In this document: positions 51,601-61,856 of the stretch, piece by piece
How positions within the stretch are numbered: the stretch's first letter is position 1
Layout: each line of letters starts with the position of its first letter
NCBI GenBank assembly: GCA_930367205.1
Contig: OV884012.1
Span: 31,220,796-31,284,795, forward strand
DNA from: Acanthosoma haemorrhoidale
Lineage: Eukaryota > Arthropoda > Insecta > Hemiptera > Acanthosomatidae
Reading direction: 5' to 3'
Length of the DNA: 64,000 nt
Notes under the pieces: model-generated
Databases searched by the model: none
What the model was told of the DNA's origin: nothing
The model's input: the letters and a program-made list of their open reading frames with translations, nothing else
Position numbers and translations under genes: made by a program

Positions 51601-54600
51601 TGGTGAATACTATCAAGTATTTTCATTGGCAACTCTAGCAGCTGGATAGATTCCAGCGTGTCCTCCAGTATCAATCCACTGCAGGAAATGATGATCGGGA
51701 AAATCCCACAACTCTCCAATCTATAGATTTTCCTTAATTCTTCTGCTAAATCCTGGTGTTTTCGCTTCTTTTCAGCTACTTCCTTAAGTAAATTGTCATC
51801 TGTAAGCACTCCTTTCTTTCTCATTTTACATCCTTAAATTCTCATTTTTCGCATAAAGTTTGAGGTCATCCATGTAGAATGGGTTATTATTTTTTATCAA
51901 GACAGCTTAACTTCATTGTTGGTTGCGTATCTTGCTAGCATCATTTAGCAGCCTATTGAGAGGAAGAGCCAGAGGGGACTAAGAGAATCCCCTTGTAAAA
52001 TACCTCATTATATGGGTATGAGTTCAATCACTGAAGCATAACATTCGCTATGTATTGTCTGTATTTTTTCGTGATTTCTTGCCAACGTATTACCAACTTC
52101 AGTCTTGATATTATTTATTTCTGCTTCTGTCAGAAACTTACGCTGCAGTATAACCCTAATTTGACCAGGAAGAAATAAACTTGAATTGCTGCAATATTCA
52201 TATTGCAGTTCCACTTCATCCTGGTTTACCTCTGTCCTTGACAGGTGTGCCCTACTTTTTGTGTGGGAAACTCAATAAGTCACCAAACGTCATTCAATGT
52301 TTTGGTGTAAAGGTCCTATGGGAGCCAGCCTAGCGGATCCATATTGCACTGCTTGTACTGCCTGCCGATGTCAAAAGCTGGTGGTCCAATTCCTCCAGAG
52401 CAGCTCTCACTCTGGATTTGTCCGAGGGTAATTGGCTTCTTGTATGCACCATTGCTTTTGGGAGGTGTGCATTTTATATCATCATTATGCCTGATCCTCC
52501 TAGGCAAAGTAGCCCTAGGTTGTGTAAGTATTCTAATGTAATTAAGGAGTAATTTGGAAGAAGGAAAATAAATTATAAAAAATTTAAATTCAAACAAGTG
52601 AATGGAACAGCAGGGGCTGTGGATCAACTGGGAGGACTCCGAGAGTCAGTTGTTAAGAGATGTTGCGTTTGTAGATAGTAAAAGATATTTGTTTAGAGGC
52701 CCCTTCTACTTTATTTCTTTATATTACCCCATATCATCATATACCATCATACCTCCTCTTACATCATATTTGAATGTACCTCTTATTTCATTTCTTTGTA
52801 TTTCCTAATATCCTCGTATTTACCCATATGTATATATAAATGCGTTACTCGTCAAATTGGCAGAATCTACAGGAGGCTGTAGAAGCAGCATTATAATTAG
52901 AGCACCGTTCTAACAAAACAAAATACTTGGGCTGAAGCAAAACAAGTCGAGATGGAAAAATTGTAAAGAACTTAAAAACATTATGTCTTATTTTTTATTT
53001 ATTATATGTTAAATGTTTGGTTGTCAAGGGGGTGAGTTTAGATAAAATAAATTATAAGTTTAATTTACTTTTTTTTTTATTAATAAAATAACGAAATATT
53101 ACAAAATAGCTACCCAACGTGGAGCTCAATTGTTTAAAGATAAGTCACAACAACCAAACACTTAAAAGTTATTTTGATTATATACAGGTAAATTATAAAC
53201 AATTAAGAATAGAGTATTTGAGAATAATTTTTATAATGATTATTTAATTACTGTGGATGAAACTTGGATACACCATTATACGCCCGAAACAAAAATGCAG
53301 ACAAAACAGTGGACTGCAAAGGGGGAACCGGCTCCAAAAAAAGCAAAAACTGTTTTCGGCTGCGAAAGTGATGGCGACTGTTTTTTGGGATAGTCATGGA
53401 GTTATTTTAATCGATTATCTTCAAAAAGGAAAAACCATTACAGGAGCATACTACGCACCATTACTTGACAAGCTGAAGGCAGAACTTGTGGAAAAATAGC
53501 CACATTTGCAGAAAAAGAATCCTGTTTCACCAAGACAACGCACCGTCTCACACCTCAGCGGTTGCCTTGGCGAAAATCCATGCATTACGGTTTGAACTGC
53601 TTGACCATCCGCCTTACTCACCAGATCTAGCCCCAAGCGACTTCTTTTTGTTCCCTCATCTAAAAATTGCGCTCGGAGGACAGAGATTTTCGTCAAATGA
53701 AGAGGCAATCACCTTCGTGAACGATTATTTTGCAGAGAAAAACGCCGAGTACTATTTGGACGGGTTACAGAGATAGGAGCATCGCTGGGAGAAGTGTGTA
53801 GAGTTACAAGGAGACTATGTTGAAAAATAAAAAAAAAATTCTGAAAAAATGTCTTGTATCTTTGTTAGGTCGGAAAATTATCTCGTAGTTATTATAAAAT
53901 TATCTCGTACCCTCGTAGTTATTTCCCTTATATATATGAGTATTGGCCATTATATATGAGTATTGAGTGTTGGGTCAAAAAGTATATTAGTCTTAAGTAT
54001 TTGAATTGGTATATTTCTTCAGGAAATAGATATTAATCAGATCAAGGCTTTGTATTTTTAACTTATACAAAATGTAACTGTTATGTTTGTAGTTATCAAA
54101 TAAGTTTCAATATCAGACTTATAAAGTTAAGTCTAAGACTTTAGAACTTTAAAAGTTAAGCTAACAAAAGATAAAATTATTTGATAAAATTTAATTATTT
54201 TATGTTTGCCTGTTTTAATATTTCACAATTGTTCTTTGTGACTTTTGTACCAGAATAAATTTTTTTTCTATTCTATTCTATATTTAAAAGGATTTCTTTT
54301 TTGTTCAACTGTACTCGGTAGTTTTTAAAATTATTATTAGTTAAATATGTTAACTTTTAGATTATGATCTTGAGAAAGTGTAGTTGACCTAAGCTTTTAT
54401 ACTGTTCAATTGCAATGTTTTTTTAGTAGTGCATTGTTTAGTAGTAACTAACTATCCTTGAAGATAATGTTTATATTTAATTTCAGAACGAAGGACCTGT
54501 GGTAGGCGAAATGATTGTGAAACTGATTATGAATGAATTTTATGTGACAGGACAAGATACGGATAAAACAATAAATAGATTGATTCGGCTCATGAGCTGG

Positions 54601-57600
54601 AGTGCGGCTTCTATAAAGAATTTGTTCCATTATTCAAAGAATGTACTTACAGTCGACCAAGCTTTCATGGTAAGTAATTTATGTTACATCAAAATATATT
54701 TAAATTTAATTTATTAATAATTAAATCAAAATAATCAGTAATTTTGAATTTGGAAAACTATGTAAAATGAGGGTGGGCATTCATTGCAAGAAATTGTGTT
54801 TAACATGGTGGACTGCCAGATTTAATTTCTACTTAGTCACATTTAAAACTTTCTTTGCTGTTTAATTGTGCAAAGTCACTAAAGTCTTTTAGTGAACCAC
54901 CCCCAGTGGATAAACCTAATAACAATATTTGTTATTCAAGTGTCAACATTAGTATGATCAAATAAATGTTAATTAAAGCAAATCAGACTGTTCTAATATA
55001 TTTTGGACATTGATAAAAACCACTAATAAGGACAAAACAGATGTGTTTACTATGACACTTATTTGGTGTTCTGGAACAGGTATGTTTACCTATAATGATA
55101 TAAAATATAGCAGATATCAAACAAATATAGAAAACATTTATTTACAGAAATAGACTTTTCAAGATGAATTTGCAGTGTTTCTAAAACTCCATACTAAATT
55201 CATTGCTGCAACAGTAATGTGCTGGGGAAAACGAGAAAGACCAGTAGAAAGCTATTTTAGGTGGTGGCAAATGGTGTTTTTAACTAAGTCAATATGTTTT
55301 GTTGAAACAGTTGTATTATTTATTTTTTTTATTTAGAATGACTTAAAACTACGATCTCTCAGAATATTGACTTTAGTGCTGAGTAGCATATGCTGTTTGA
55401 AAATAACATTTTTCTAGAAATTATTTTCTTCCATTAAAGCTCTAATCTCTAAACTTGTTATGCTCAATGACAACAAGAATATTATCTTCACCGTTGTTGC
55501 ATTGATTGTAGATATTTGCAAATTGTAGATTTTGTATGTCAATGGATTTGCCTATGTCTAAAATTTTTTTGGAATTCATATTAATAGTAATTAAAAGAAA
55601 TTACCCCTGGTAATGTGGTTTGTCTATTTGGTGGCAAAATTATAAATGAACCACACTACTATCCTTTTTCAGACGAAATGACTAGTCAATTATGAATTTA
55701 CAATAATCATAGAACTAACAAATAAAATTTTAATTATATTTATCTATAAATTGGAATTATAAGTGTCAGTTGGTCAACAAATAGCACATCAAGTTTTGTT
55801 CAAAAATATTTTTCATTTTCAGATTATTATTACATTGGTTGGAATGATTCGGAAAAAATTAAGAGACTTTTTAGATTTGCAAAGTGAAATTGAAAATGAA
55901 CATAAAAAGGAGGCAACTACTCGGAAGAAGAAGAGAAAAGGTTCACTTGAAGACATATCCAACAAAACAAAAGGTAATTAAATACTAATAAACCAATAAT
56001 TTCACTTATTTAAGATATAATTGTCACCAATCTTTATTGTTGTGTTAATAGCCTTTAAGATTGCATTGTAAGCTTGCAATTAAATGTTAGATTTTTAAAA
56101 CAACTTCATTCCTAGATATTTATGCTTCCATGAAACTGATTCATCTCTATTGTCAAATGGATTAGTCGGAATCATGAGGCTTCAAATTTCTATTTTATTA
56201 TGTTTATTTTTTTAAATAAGTTATCTTATCTAAATTTTGAAACTTGATAAACTTGGGAACCGTAGGGTTTTAACTTTTGATAAGTTTTTTCTATCGGGCT
56301 AGAACATATAAAGTGTCAGCTCCTAGGGTATGAGGCAAATGAAAAAAACAAACAAAATTTAACAATATTATTTGTATTCAAAATAACTTCTGTTAGCTTC
56401 AATACATTTCTCTCAACTCTACAAAAAAATGTATTCCTTTTTTTGTTTTCCCAATAGCATGAAGGTGTTTTATAACAGAAGTATGGCTGACTTTTAAGTG
56501 TTTTGAAAGTTCTCTTCTTGTCTAAGGTAGGCTTAGCCTCTACTAAAGCCTTTAATTCATCGTCATCGAGCTTTGTTTCTGGCCTTCCACAAGATTCATT
56601 CTCGAGACTGATATAGCCGGATTGAAACCTTGAGAACCACCAAAATACAGTTCTTTCATACATTGCACCACCACCAAAAGCCATCCATATTGTTGTCTCG
56701 AAAGGCTTAGGAAGCATTATGTTCAAATCTACAGAGTAATTTAGTACCCACTGTGTTAGTGTTTGTAAACAAGATTGTATTCTGACTTTATTGATTTCAT
56801 CAAAATTAATGAATCTGACATTTCATCCCTTCCAACCCAATATTATAAGTGATAACCCATAATTATAACTGTCCAATGTTGCGAAAACACAATAATATTT
56901 TAATGTTTTTTTGAGCACAAAACATTTATTCTTACAGTTTTCATATTTTGTCTTCATTGTTTAATTATGCTTAGATTAGATTTTTTCTTTCTGGTGCTAA
57001 CATGTAAGATAAAATAAAAACATTATAAAGTATAATATAATCATGGCAACACTTCAATAAGCCAAGTGGTTTTTGTAAATAAACTGTATGATTGAAAATC
57101 CATTCAACCTAATCATGCAGTGCATCAGCCTGCAAGTGCCGGGAAGTCCGGCACGTTCAGTAATTCAGCCTTGTGGTGAAACACAAAGAAAAATTATCTA
57201 GTAGTGTTTATGGCTGTGGACCCTTTTCAAGAGAAATTTGAGTTAAAAATTCAAGACTTAGGTGTTTTCCCAGTTCAAGTTTACAATGTAGATTATTCTA
57301 GAGTATGTTGCCGCATAAGATCTTTGTGCACTGTTCAGAGGAACAGGAGCATCCCAGGCAGTTAAATGTCAAAAAACAGGCTCAGATTGGCACATACAAC
57401 CTTCTCTTACTAGTTGTAGCAAAAGCCAAGCATCCGAGGACATTTAAAAATGTCTCTTACTTACTTACCAGTTACTTATAAAAACCAAACCTAAGGATGG
57501 AATGGATTACCTGAAATGTTTTTACCAAATGGTTCAAGCTATATTTTATTCCGGCTGTAAAAAGTTTTCAAAAGACCACAGCTTGCTTGCCAAAGCTTTG

Positions 57601-60600
57601 CTACTTCTGGATAAAACTCCTGGGCACCCTAAAGAAGAGGACCCATAATCTGGAGATAAGTAAAGCTAAAGGTCTGTACATGTCTTCAAACGCAACATCA
57701 TTTTTACACCCCCTGGGTCAAAATGTAACCCAGCAAATAAAGATAAATTACAAAAATCTTTCCTTCCAGACATGATTAAACAAACTGTTGGGATCATTAA
57801 TTTTTTTGAAAAAACAAGCATTAAAGATATTTTTAATGTCGTTCACAGCTGGAATAAATTCAAAAGCAATACCATCCAGTGTTCTTGGAAAAAGGTCTTG
57901 CCAACCCACCTTGATTTTAACTCTACACGTGATTGAATTTTCTGAACAAGTTAACTCTGCAAACTCAACTCTAGAATTGTCTTCTGAATGTTTTTAAACA
58001 ATGTTTCCAACAGATGTGGAGTAGATCTTTACCTGATCAACGATGATATACAAGGTGCCTTCATGGCACTAACGAGGACAATTTTAAATCCCTTTCTGAT
58101 AATGACGTGGATGTTTCAACTCAATGAACTGTGACCAACAGCAACATATTCAACGCCCTTAATTTCTGCATAAAATGGGCAAACAAAAAACAATTAATGA
58201 TTATTTTTTATAAACTTTTTTCAGTTATTTTTATTTAATTTTATTGGTTCTTACTACGAACGTGTATTGTTTTATAGCTTCATGTTTATATAGATGTTTA
58301 TTTATTTCTGAAATGAATATACACATACAAATGTGTAAACAAAAATTTACTTCCGATAATCCAGAATTTGTCTGGTCCCATACGTGTCGAGCTATCGAGA
58401 TTGTACTTTATTTATATCAGATATGGAGTATTGTGAATATTTTATTTTATTTTTTTTTTTCCAGAAAAAGATAAATCTATTGAGAGTGAAACTTCTCCGT
58501 CTCCCTCTTCCCCTCCTGCTAGATCGCCATATGAAATAAATGCAGAATTTTTAGAAAATCACAGGTATCGGTCATAGTCTAGATTATATTTTATTAATTT
58601 TCTAAATTAGGAACCTTTGTTTTCACTCATTTGTCTTTCTCTTATGTTCAACCCGTTGGTTTTTTGGGCTAATAGGAAACTTGTTGGTCCGATGAGAGAG
58701 AAAATGCTGTCAACCCCATGAAAAATATTTAACGATTATTCACTAATGAATAAAATGTTATAAAAAATAGGTATTGCTAGTATCAGTGACAGAGTGGAGT
58801 ACTGTAGAACTTTTTTTTTGGCGGAGAGCCCATATTTCATTTGATAATTTTATGTAAAAATTTACTTAAATATAAGCGCAAATAGCTCACATTTTCAATT
58901 TTTACAGTGAAAGCAGGTTAGTTATCCTGCTAGCAGAGGAAGCCTACTCATTCAAATTCTAAGCTAAAGTTTACTTTTTTTTTCAAAAAAGCTTATTTCC
59001 AGATTTACACGATAAAAATAATCTTATTCTAAAATGCAACACATTTAGTCTAAAAAAAATAAATATATATGTATATAGATATCATCGCTCTTGATTATGA
59101 ATAAAGTCTTCATTGGGGTACACATAAAATTTTACTTGAAGGAATGCTGTATACAATAAGAAAAAATTATTACTAAGATTGTGATTCTCAATGTACTTAC
59201 TTTAAGCAACATTTATTTTTCAGATTTATTGCTGGTCTTATTAATGGTGCAACTGTATTGTGGGTAACCTTCAGAAACGAAATCGGTGAAAATGAGAAAT
59301 ATATCGATAACTTATATTCATTAGCATGTAATGCTATTCCATTGTTTCTCAAACACTACAAGGTAAGAATATTATGCCATATAATATTAATTATTTCAGT
59401 ACGGAAATGTGATATTCAGTTTATTATTTATATTTACTTGAAGTAGTTACATAGCTTACCCTAGATACCTGATGAATAAATAAGTATTTTTCTTGTATAC
59501 TTTAAAAATTGAAGTTATTAATCTAATAATAATACACCTGCTATATTGTTTTATATATTATTTTTTCTTAAATTAAATAATTACATTAACAAGAGTTACT
59601 TCTTTGAAAAAGACAAGACCAGCTGATTTTTGTTTTTTTAAATGAAATTTACTTATATTCTAGGTCCTGAATTTATAAATATATAATTAGTAGACATTTT
59701 ATGGGAATTCAAATTTACTTTGAGTTGTTGAAGTTATTAGCAAGCAATTTATATTAATTTAAAACTTTCTTAGAGAGTATGCTTCTTACACAGTAATAAT
59801 CGTTGTTGAAATAAATGAAGTAAGCTGTTAAAATTATCATATTGAAGTTGTCCAAGTCATTAGTTTTGAAAGGTTGCTACTCAGAGGGAACTGAAGTTAC
59901 ACTGAGCATTTTAACTATATTGCAAACTTTTTCACTTTGCATCCACACACACACACACACACTTTCTCCATATTCCTCTTAAAGGACATTTGTTGCCCAA
60001 TATTAATTGACCATATACTGTTAGCTTTTGAATCCCACTACTTTAATTAATTTTGAAATTATCAGAAACACCTTGTAGCCTATCAGCCCTGTTTTATTTT
60101 ATTTACTTTAAAAAAAAACCAGCTTCTTTACAAAGATTCAAAATTATCATCGCTTAATAAAATAAACATATATTCATCATTCTATCCCTCATCATCTTGT
60201 CAGATTCTTTTCTGCGCCTGATGCTATGACGTATTTTGTATGTTGATAAATTGTTGACAATTTTTTTTTATTTTATGATGACATGATATAATCTACTATA
60301 TACTCTCTTTGTATGCACTCGTGGCTGATTCCCAACTACCTTCACTAACTGTTTAGTATTTATTATTTTGGACTCATGTTCTTTTCATAGCAGACATCTC
60401 AAAGATTGTTTATTTTTAGGGTACATGCGTCTATTATGCAACTGTAAGTTTTGCATCCCTGATTCCTATATCTAAATTAAAGGGAGTATCAACTGTGAGC
60501 AGTGCTTGTATTTCTGAATTGAAGGAGGTAAATATAAATCTGAGCTTATCAATTTAGATTATTGTCAATCAGTTTTATTTTTAATAAGCATCATTTAAAA

Positions 60601-61856
60601 TAATTTTTTTTTTAATTTTAGATAACAGATGACACTGATGTTTCAAAAATCGAATGCCTAATATACTCATTATGTTCTTGGTTCCGAGGGCATGATGTAC
60701 TTGATTTAGCTTCTGAGTGGCTAAATTATGCCTTTCGAGAGCAGGACCTCAACAATTCAGCAATGCCTGTGGTAAGTCCAGTTTAATTCTGATTCTGATT
60801 CTTCTATTTTATTCTAATTCTGATATTTTTATCATATGAGTTTTTTTAATGAGATCGATAACATTTAATTATATTCTAGAAAGCTGGTCAAAGAGCGGCA
60901 AAAGTACGCTTTTTGCAGACAGAAGGAAAACCTATGCTATCTTTAAAACTGTTGGAAATTCTTTTTTCTGATGTTCTCAATGAATCTAGGCTTGTTTCCA
61001 AGAATTATGAACAGCTTTATGAATTTTACATTTGTCTGGAAAGAATTTTGGTAAGTTTTATCAGTATTTTAAAAGTCTCATTGCTAAATTAGTTAAAATA
61101 AATTCAAAGAAGAACTATGCATTTGGTATTAAATTACATTACTTATTTATTAGGGGACTAAGAGGTTAGGAATAGGCTTAGTTTTTAATGTTAGTAACTT
61201 CAAAACCATGGCCATTTGCACCTTGCATGGTCAGTATCATTTTCCAACTGTCACCGTAGTCAAGGATTAGGTATCTGCTTCATAAATATTGATATTTGTG
61301 ACTATATAGCTATTTCACAGTTGAATAGACCAAAATAGTCTACCTACAGCCAGACCTTCCAATTATGAACTCTGTATTGTAGCTTATATTGAACATTAGC
61401 CTTTGATCAAATAAGTTTGTTTTCAAAGTGAACTAAGTAAAGAAAATGGACATATACTATACTGCATTGATTTTGGGTCACACACTAATAAATTTTGTTA
61501 TAAAATTTAAGTCGTAATAAATAATTTTATTGATCTATTTTTTATTTCTTTATAAACATCAGTTTATCTAGGAACTATTACTCAATTATTGCTATAAAAA
61601 TTATAAAGATCTAAATTATTAAATTTTCCTAATTAACAAACATCTTGCTTCAGGTAATTATTGAAAGAAAGGTGGCAGGAGAAGATTTTAAACCAGACAC
61701 CAAGCTAACTGATGAATTTTTGTTCAGGGCTTTTATGCTCTATTTACGAATGATGCATGCTCTTCACAGACCTGAACTTCCGCCTGAGGTCACTGATTCA
61801 GTTCCAGCGTTCAATATTGCTGCTACCACTGTACAAACAATCAACTGGGCCTCCAA
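36656..61856 (+). CDS. NCAPG2: Condensin-2 complex subunit G2, 3' end outside window
   Basis: Fourteen exons join in one frame: 36656-36781, 37753-38454, 38696-38884, 43653-43826, 44706-44859, 47047-47258, 54487-54669, 55823-55973, 58465-58564, 59224-59362, 60420-60527, 60622-60771, 60880-61050, 61654-61856. They encode about 921 residues; the human protein has about 1140. The HEAT-repeat protein binds condensin II kleisin and helps compact chromosomes inside the nucleus. Segments diagnostic of the family are TLNKLYTPVIWRYLK, SIHDENEKVRKAFVKMLLK and MKLKYWEVVPLKHLAVRL. Exons 8-9 encode a disordered linker with a basic TRKKKRKG stretch (possible nuclear signal) and SPSPSSPPARSP. All introns start GT and end AG. 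ATG 36656 is the first in frame. After 61856 a gtatgt donor or a stop 13 bases later is possible; the family length favours the donor. Confidence 0.93.
36782..37752 (+). other. NCAPG2 intron 1
   Basis: An AT-rich intron with gttaat donor and tttttgttttttag acceptor. It holds no element I recognise. Confidence 0.75.
39489..40300 (-). mobile_element. Truncated Tc1-family transposon
   Basis: The left end, cactgatggaaaaattaatg, looks like a Tc1 terminal repeat. On the minus strand, with frame changes, the transposase reads WKRVLFTDE (first catalytic Asp), then EQFLLMDNARRH (second Asp), then LPRSPDLNPIEHLW (the Glu of the DD34E triad). The N-terminal DNA-binding part and the second terminal repeat are missing, because a Jockey-like fragment starts right after 40310. 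Stops and shifts make it dead. It lies in NCAPG2 intron 3. Confidence 0.82.
40315..41040 (-). mobile_element. Jockey-like fragment related to the 15323 element
   Basis: On the minus strand it follows the reverse transcriptase of the element at 15323-17985: a shifted form of the GNRAPGHDGIQ region, WKQAIMFPLLEPARSGD, and IIPPEQSG. The 3' part has the taggcagctcaaag word shared with 15703. The piece between the VPQG and FADD boxes is missing (break near 40550), so it is an internally deleted, frameshifted copy next to the Tc1 relic. Confidence 0.8.
41820..42860 (+). mobile_element. Non-LTR retrotransposon fragment (second lineage)
   Basis: The + strand reads ISVLPILGKILEKLLLKH (the RPISLLP region), then YPHQFGF, then a VSPQGWVLSPILFFL form of the PQG box, with several shifts. 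From 42410 to 42790 it matches the piece at 46310-46710: the shared words include attgttaaaaaatatcat (42465-42482) and catgagactgatttacacaa-like text. It ends in a C/A run at 42841-42860. It belongs to a reverse transcriptase lineage distinct from the 15323 element and lies in NCAPG2 intron 3. Confidence 0.7.
45690..46740 (+). mobile_element. Second copy of the 41820-type non-LTR fragment
   Basis: Words shared with 41820-42860, in the same order, include gagaaaatccttgaaaaact, cccatcagtagggatttc and cctgatgaacaattattaaa, plus the tail ccaaaccaact and gagctctgt. It starts further upstream, with linker-like sequence (GKDLGSFLST-type reading near 45930), so it is longer at the left but has lost the PQG part. 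It lies in the intron between NCAPG2 exons 5 and 6. Confidence 0.68.
47760..48035 (+). mobile_element. Non-LTR retrotransposon 3' fragment
   Basis: A short GC-richer piece. One frame reads ARSTTLWNYLFPNICHTSSL, the Leu-Trp-Asn-Leu pattern that ends many Jockey-type reverse transcriptases. An upstream frame reads STPRSTPGTQD. It is adjacent to the LTR element that starts at 48106. Identity beyond non-LTR is uncertain. Confidence 0.5.
48106..48852 (+). repeat. 5' LTR of the small LTR element
   Basis: It begins TGTTGTGATATTTTAAAATG. The first ~215 bp and last ~260 bp are nearly identical to the 3' LTR. The middle (about 48325-48560) is different, apart from the island ttcttcgttcatcagaggac (48406-48425). 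It ends attagaata and lacks the usual CA end. Confidence 0.85.
48854..48873 (+). promoter_or_regulatory. Primer-binding-like site
   Basis: tggcgcccgcgaactaggac directly follows the 5' LTR. The first nine bases equal the lysine-tRNA type site of many retroelements (TGGCGCCCG) and then diverge by a small insertion and a change. It probably pairs with the 3' end of a host tRNA. Confidence 0.6.
49015..49590 (+). CDS. Coiled-coil gag-like protein of the LTR element
   Basis: A 191-codon frame starting at ATG 49015. It is very rich in Lys, Glu, Asn and Asp, with repeated motifs such as NMNKRFEENNRLL, NRFEKLNKRFD, and evenly spaced Leu/Ile/Phe, so most of it should form a helical coiled coil. It has no zinc knuckle and no signal peptide. 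It sits where gag would be, downstream of the primer site, and could be a capsid-type scaffold. An A7 run at 49565-49571 lies in the overlap with the next frame. I do not recognise the family. Confidence 0.6.
   Translation: MESVDKSSREERYMQKFRMLMIEFNENMNKRFEENNRLLDEHARDMNRMIDKTFNENKHEMDNRFEKLNKRFDIFEQNLQKPFIEFNVNLDKEMHVKETDLKPELGNQIKDFKKDKLETENKLLYYEQKLIKKDLGTQIKENNEKFDSKKEIIKQNLQISFKDSNAQLDEKIHPLKREIKFEKQKNVHVHK
49556..49798 (+). CDS. Second overlapping frame of the LTR element
   Basis: An 80-codon frame, shifted by +1 relative to the coiled-coil frame, that overlaps its last 35 bases. It has no ATG near its start. Text includes NEPVIDPNVIKIIKNHD and FKIVCNFSEIPLGEF. It may be the rest of the gag-like protein after an indel or a programmed shift at the A7 run. 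Not recognised otherwise. Confidence 0.45.
   Translation: MRNKKTCTCINNEPVIDPNVIKIIKNHDNLEIQQFKNSDPVVTINKIKSKMVKSLNKKKLEFKIVCNFSEIPLGEFSENN
50516..51223 (+). repeat. 3' LTR of the small LTR element
   Basis: It starts TGTTGTGATATTTTAAAATG, as in the left LTR. A central block of about 200 bp (50735-50940) differs from the 5' LTR in both sequence and length. A purine-rich stretch, cggagcgga, precedes it at 50501-50509 and may be the plus-strand priming tract. It ends attagaata, as on the left. Confidence 0.85.
51550..52220 (-). pseudogene. YMDD-type non-LTR reverse transcriptase relic
   Basis: The minus strand reads, in broken frames, SPLALPLNRLLNDASK then PFYMDDLKLYAKN, the catalytic box of a non-LTR lineage of the RTE/CR1-like type. 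Then comes EVAEKKRKHQDLAEELRKIY and IFPIIISCSGLI, a C-terminal pattern common to this lineage in insects. Related coding text may extend to 52640. Stops and shifts show it is dead. It lies in NCAPG2 intron 6. Confidence 0.72.
53225..53905 (+). mobile_element. Decayed mariner transposon, 5'-truncated
   Basis: The + strand reads VDETWIHHYTPETKMQTKQW (first catalytic Asp), LIDYLQKGKTITGAYYA, then, after shifts, LFHQDNAPSHTSA (second Asp), LDHPPYSPDLAPSDFFLFP (third Asp) and AEYYLDGLQR. This is the DD34D transposase of mariner. The N-terminal half is missing and there are at least two frame breaks, so it is inactive. The right end near ttaggtcggaaaattatc (53868-53885) may hold the terminal repeat. 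It lies in NCAPG2 intron 6. Confidence 0.85.
56294..56840 (-). mobile_element. Internally deleted mariner with both terminal repeats
   Basis: Terminal inverted repeats tcgggctagaacatataaag (56294-56313) and ttgggttggaagggatgaaa (minus strand from 56840) match at about two thirds of positions and both continue to TGTCAG. TA lies on each side. The minus strand encodes the mariner helix-turn-helix start (ERTVFWWFSRFQSG, ENESCGRPE), reaches HLHAIGKTKKG, then jumps to the very last residues, EKCIEANRSYFEYK-stop. The whole catalytic core is deleted, so it can move only with another mariner's enzyme. It lies in NCAPG2 intron 8. Confidence 0.82.
57150..58180 (+). pseudogene. Tigger/Jerky-type (pogo) transposase relic
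   Basis: Broken frames read YNVDYSRVCCRI (the Asp-Glu-Thr box, worn), GTYNLLLLVVAKAKHPRTFKN, LLAKALLLLDKTPGHP (second Asp), and PLGQNVTQQIK (where PNVTxxIQPMDQ is usual). VVHSWNKFKSNTIQCSWKK follows. This order is that of Tigger/Jerky DDE transposases. Both catalytic and start parts are damaged by stops and shifts. It lies between NCAPG2 exons 8 and 9. Confidence 0.72.
59944..59962. repeat. (CA)n microsatellite
   Basis: About nine CA units in NCAPG2 intron 10. Confidence 0.9.

Noticed and set aside
52316..52627. 103-codon minus-strand frame as a host gene
   Set aside because: It adjoins the YMDD-type reverse transcriptase relic on the same strand and is more likely worn element sequence.
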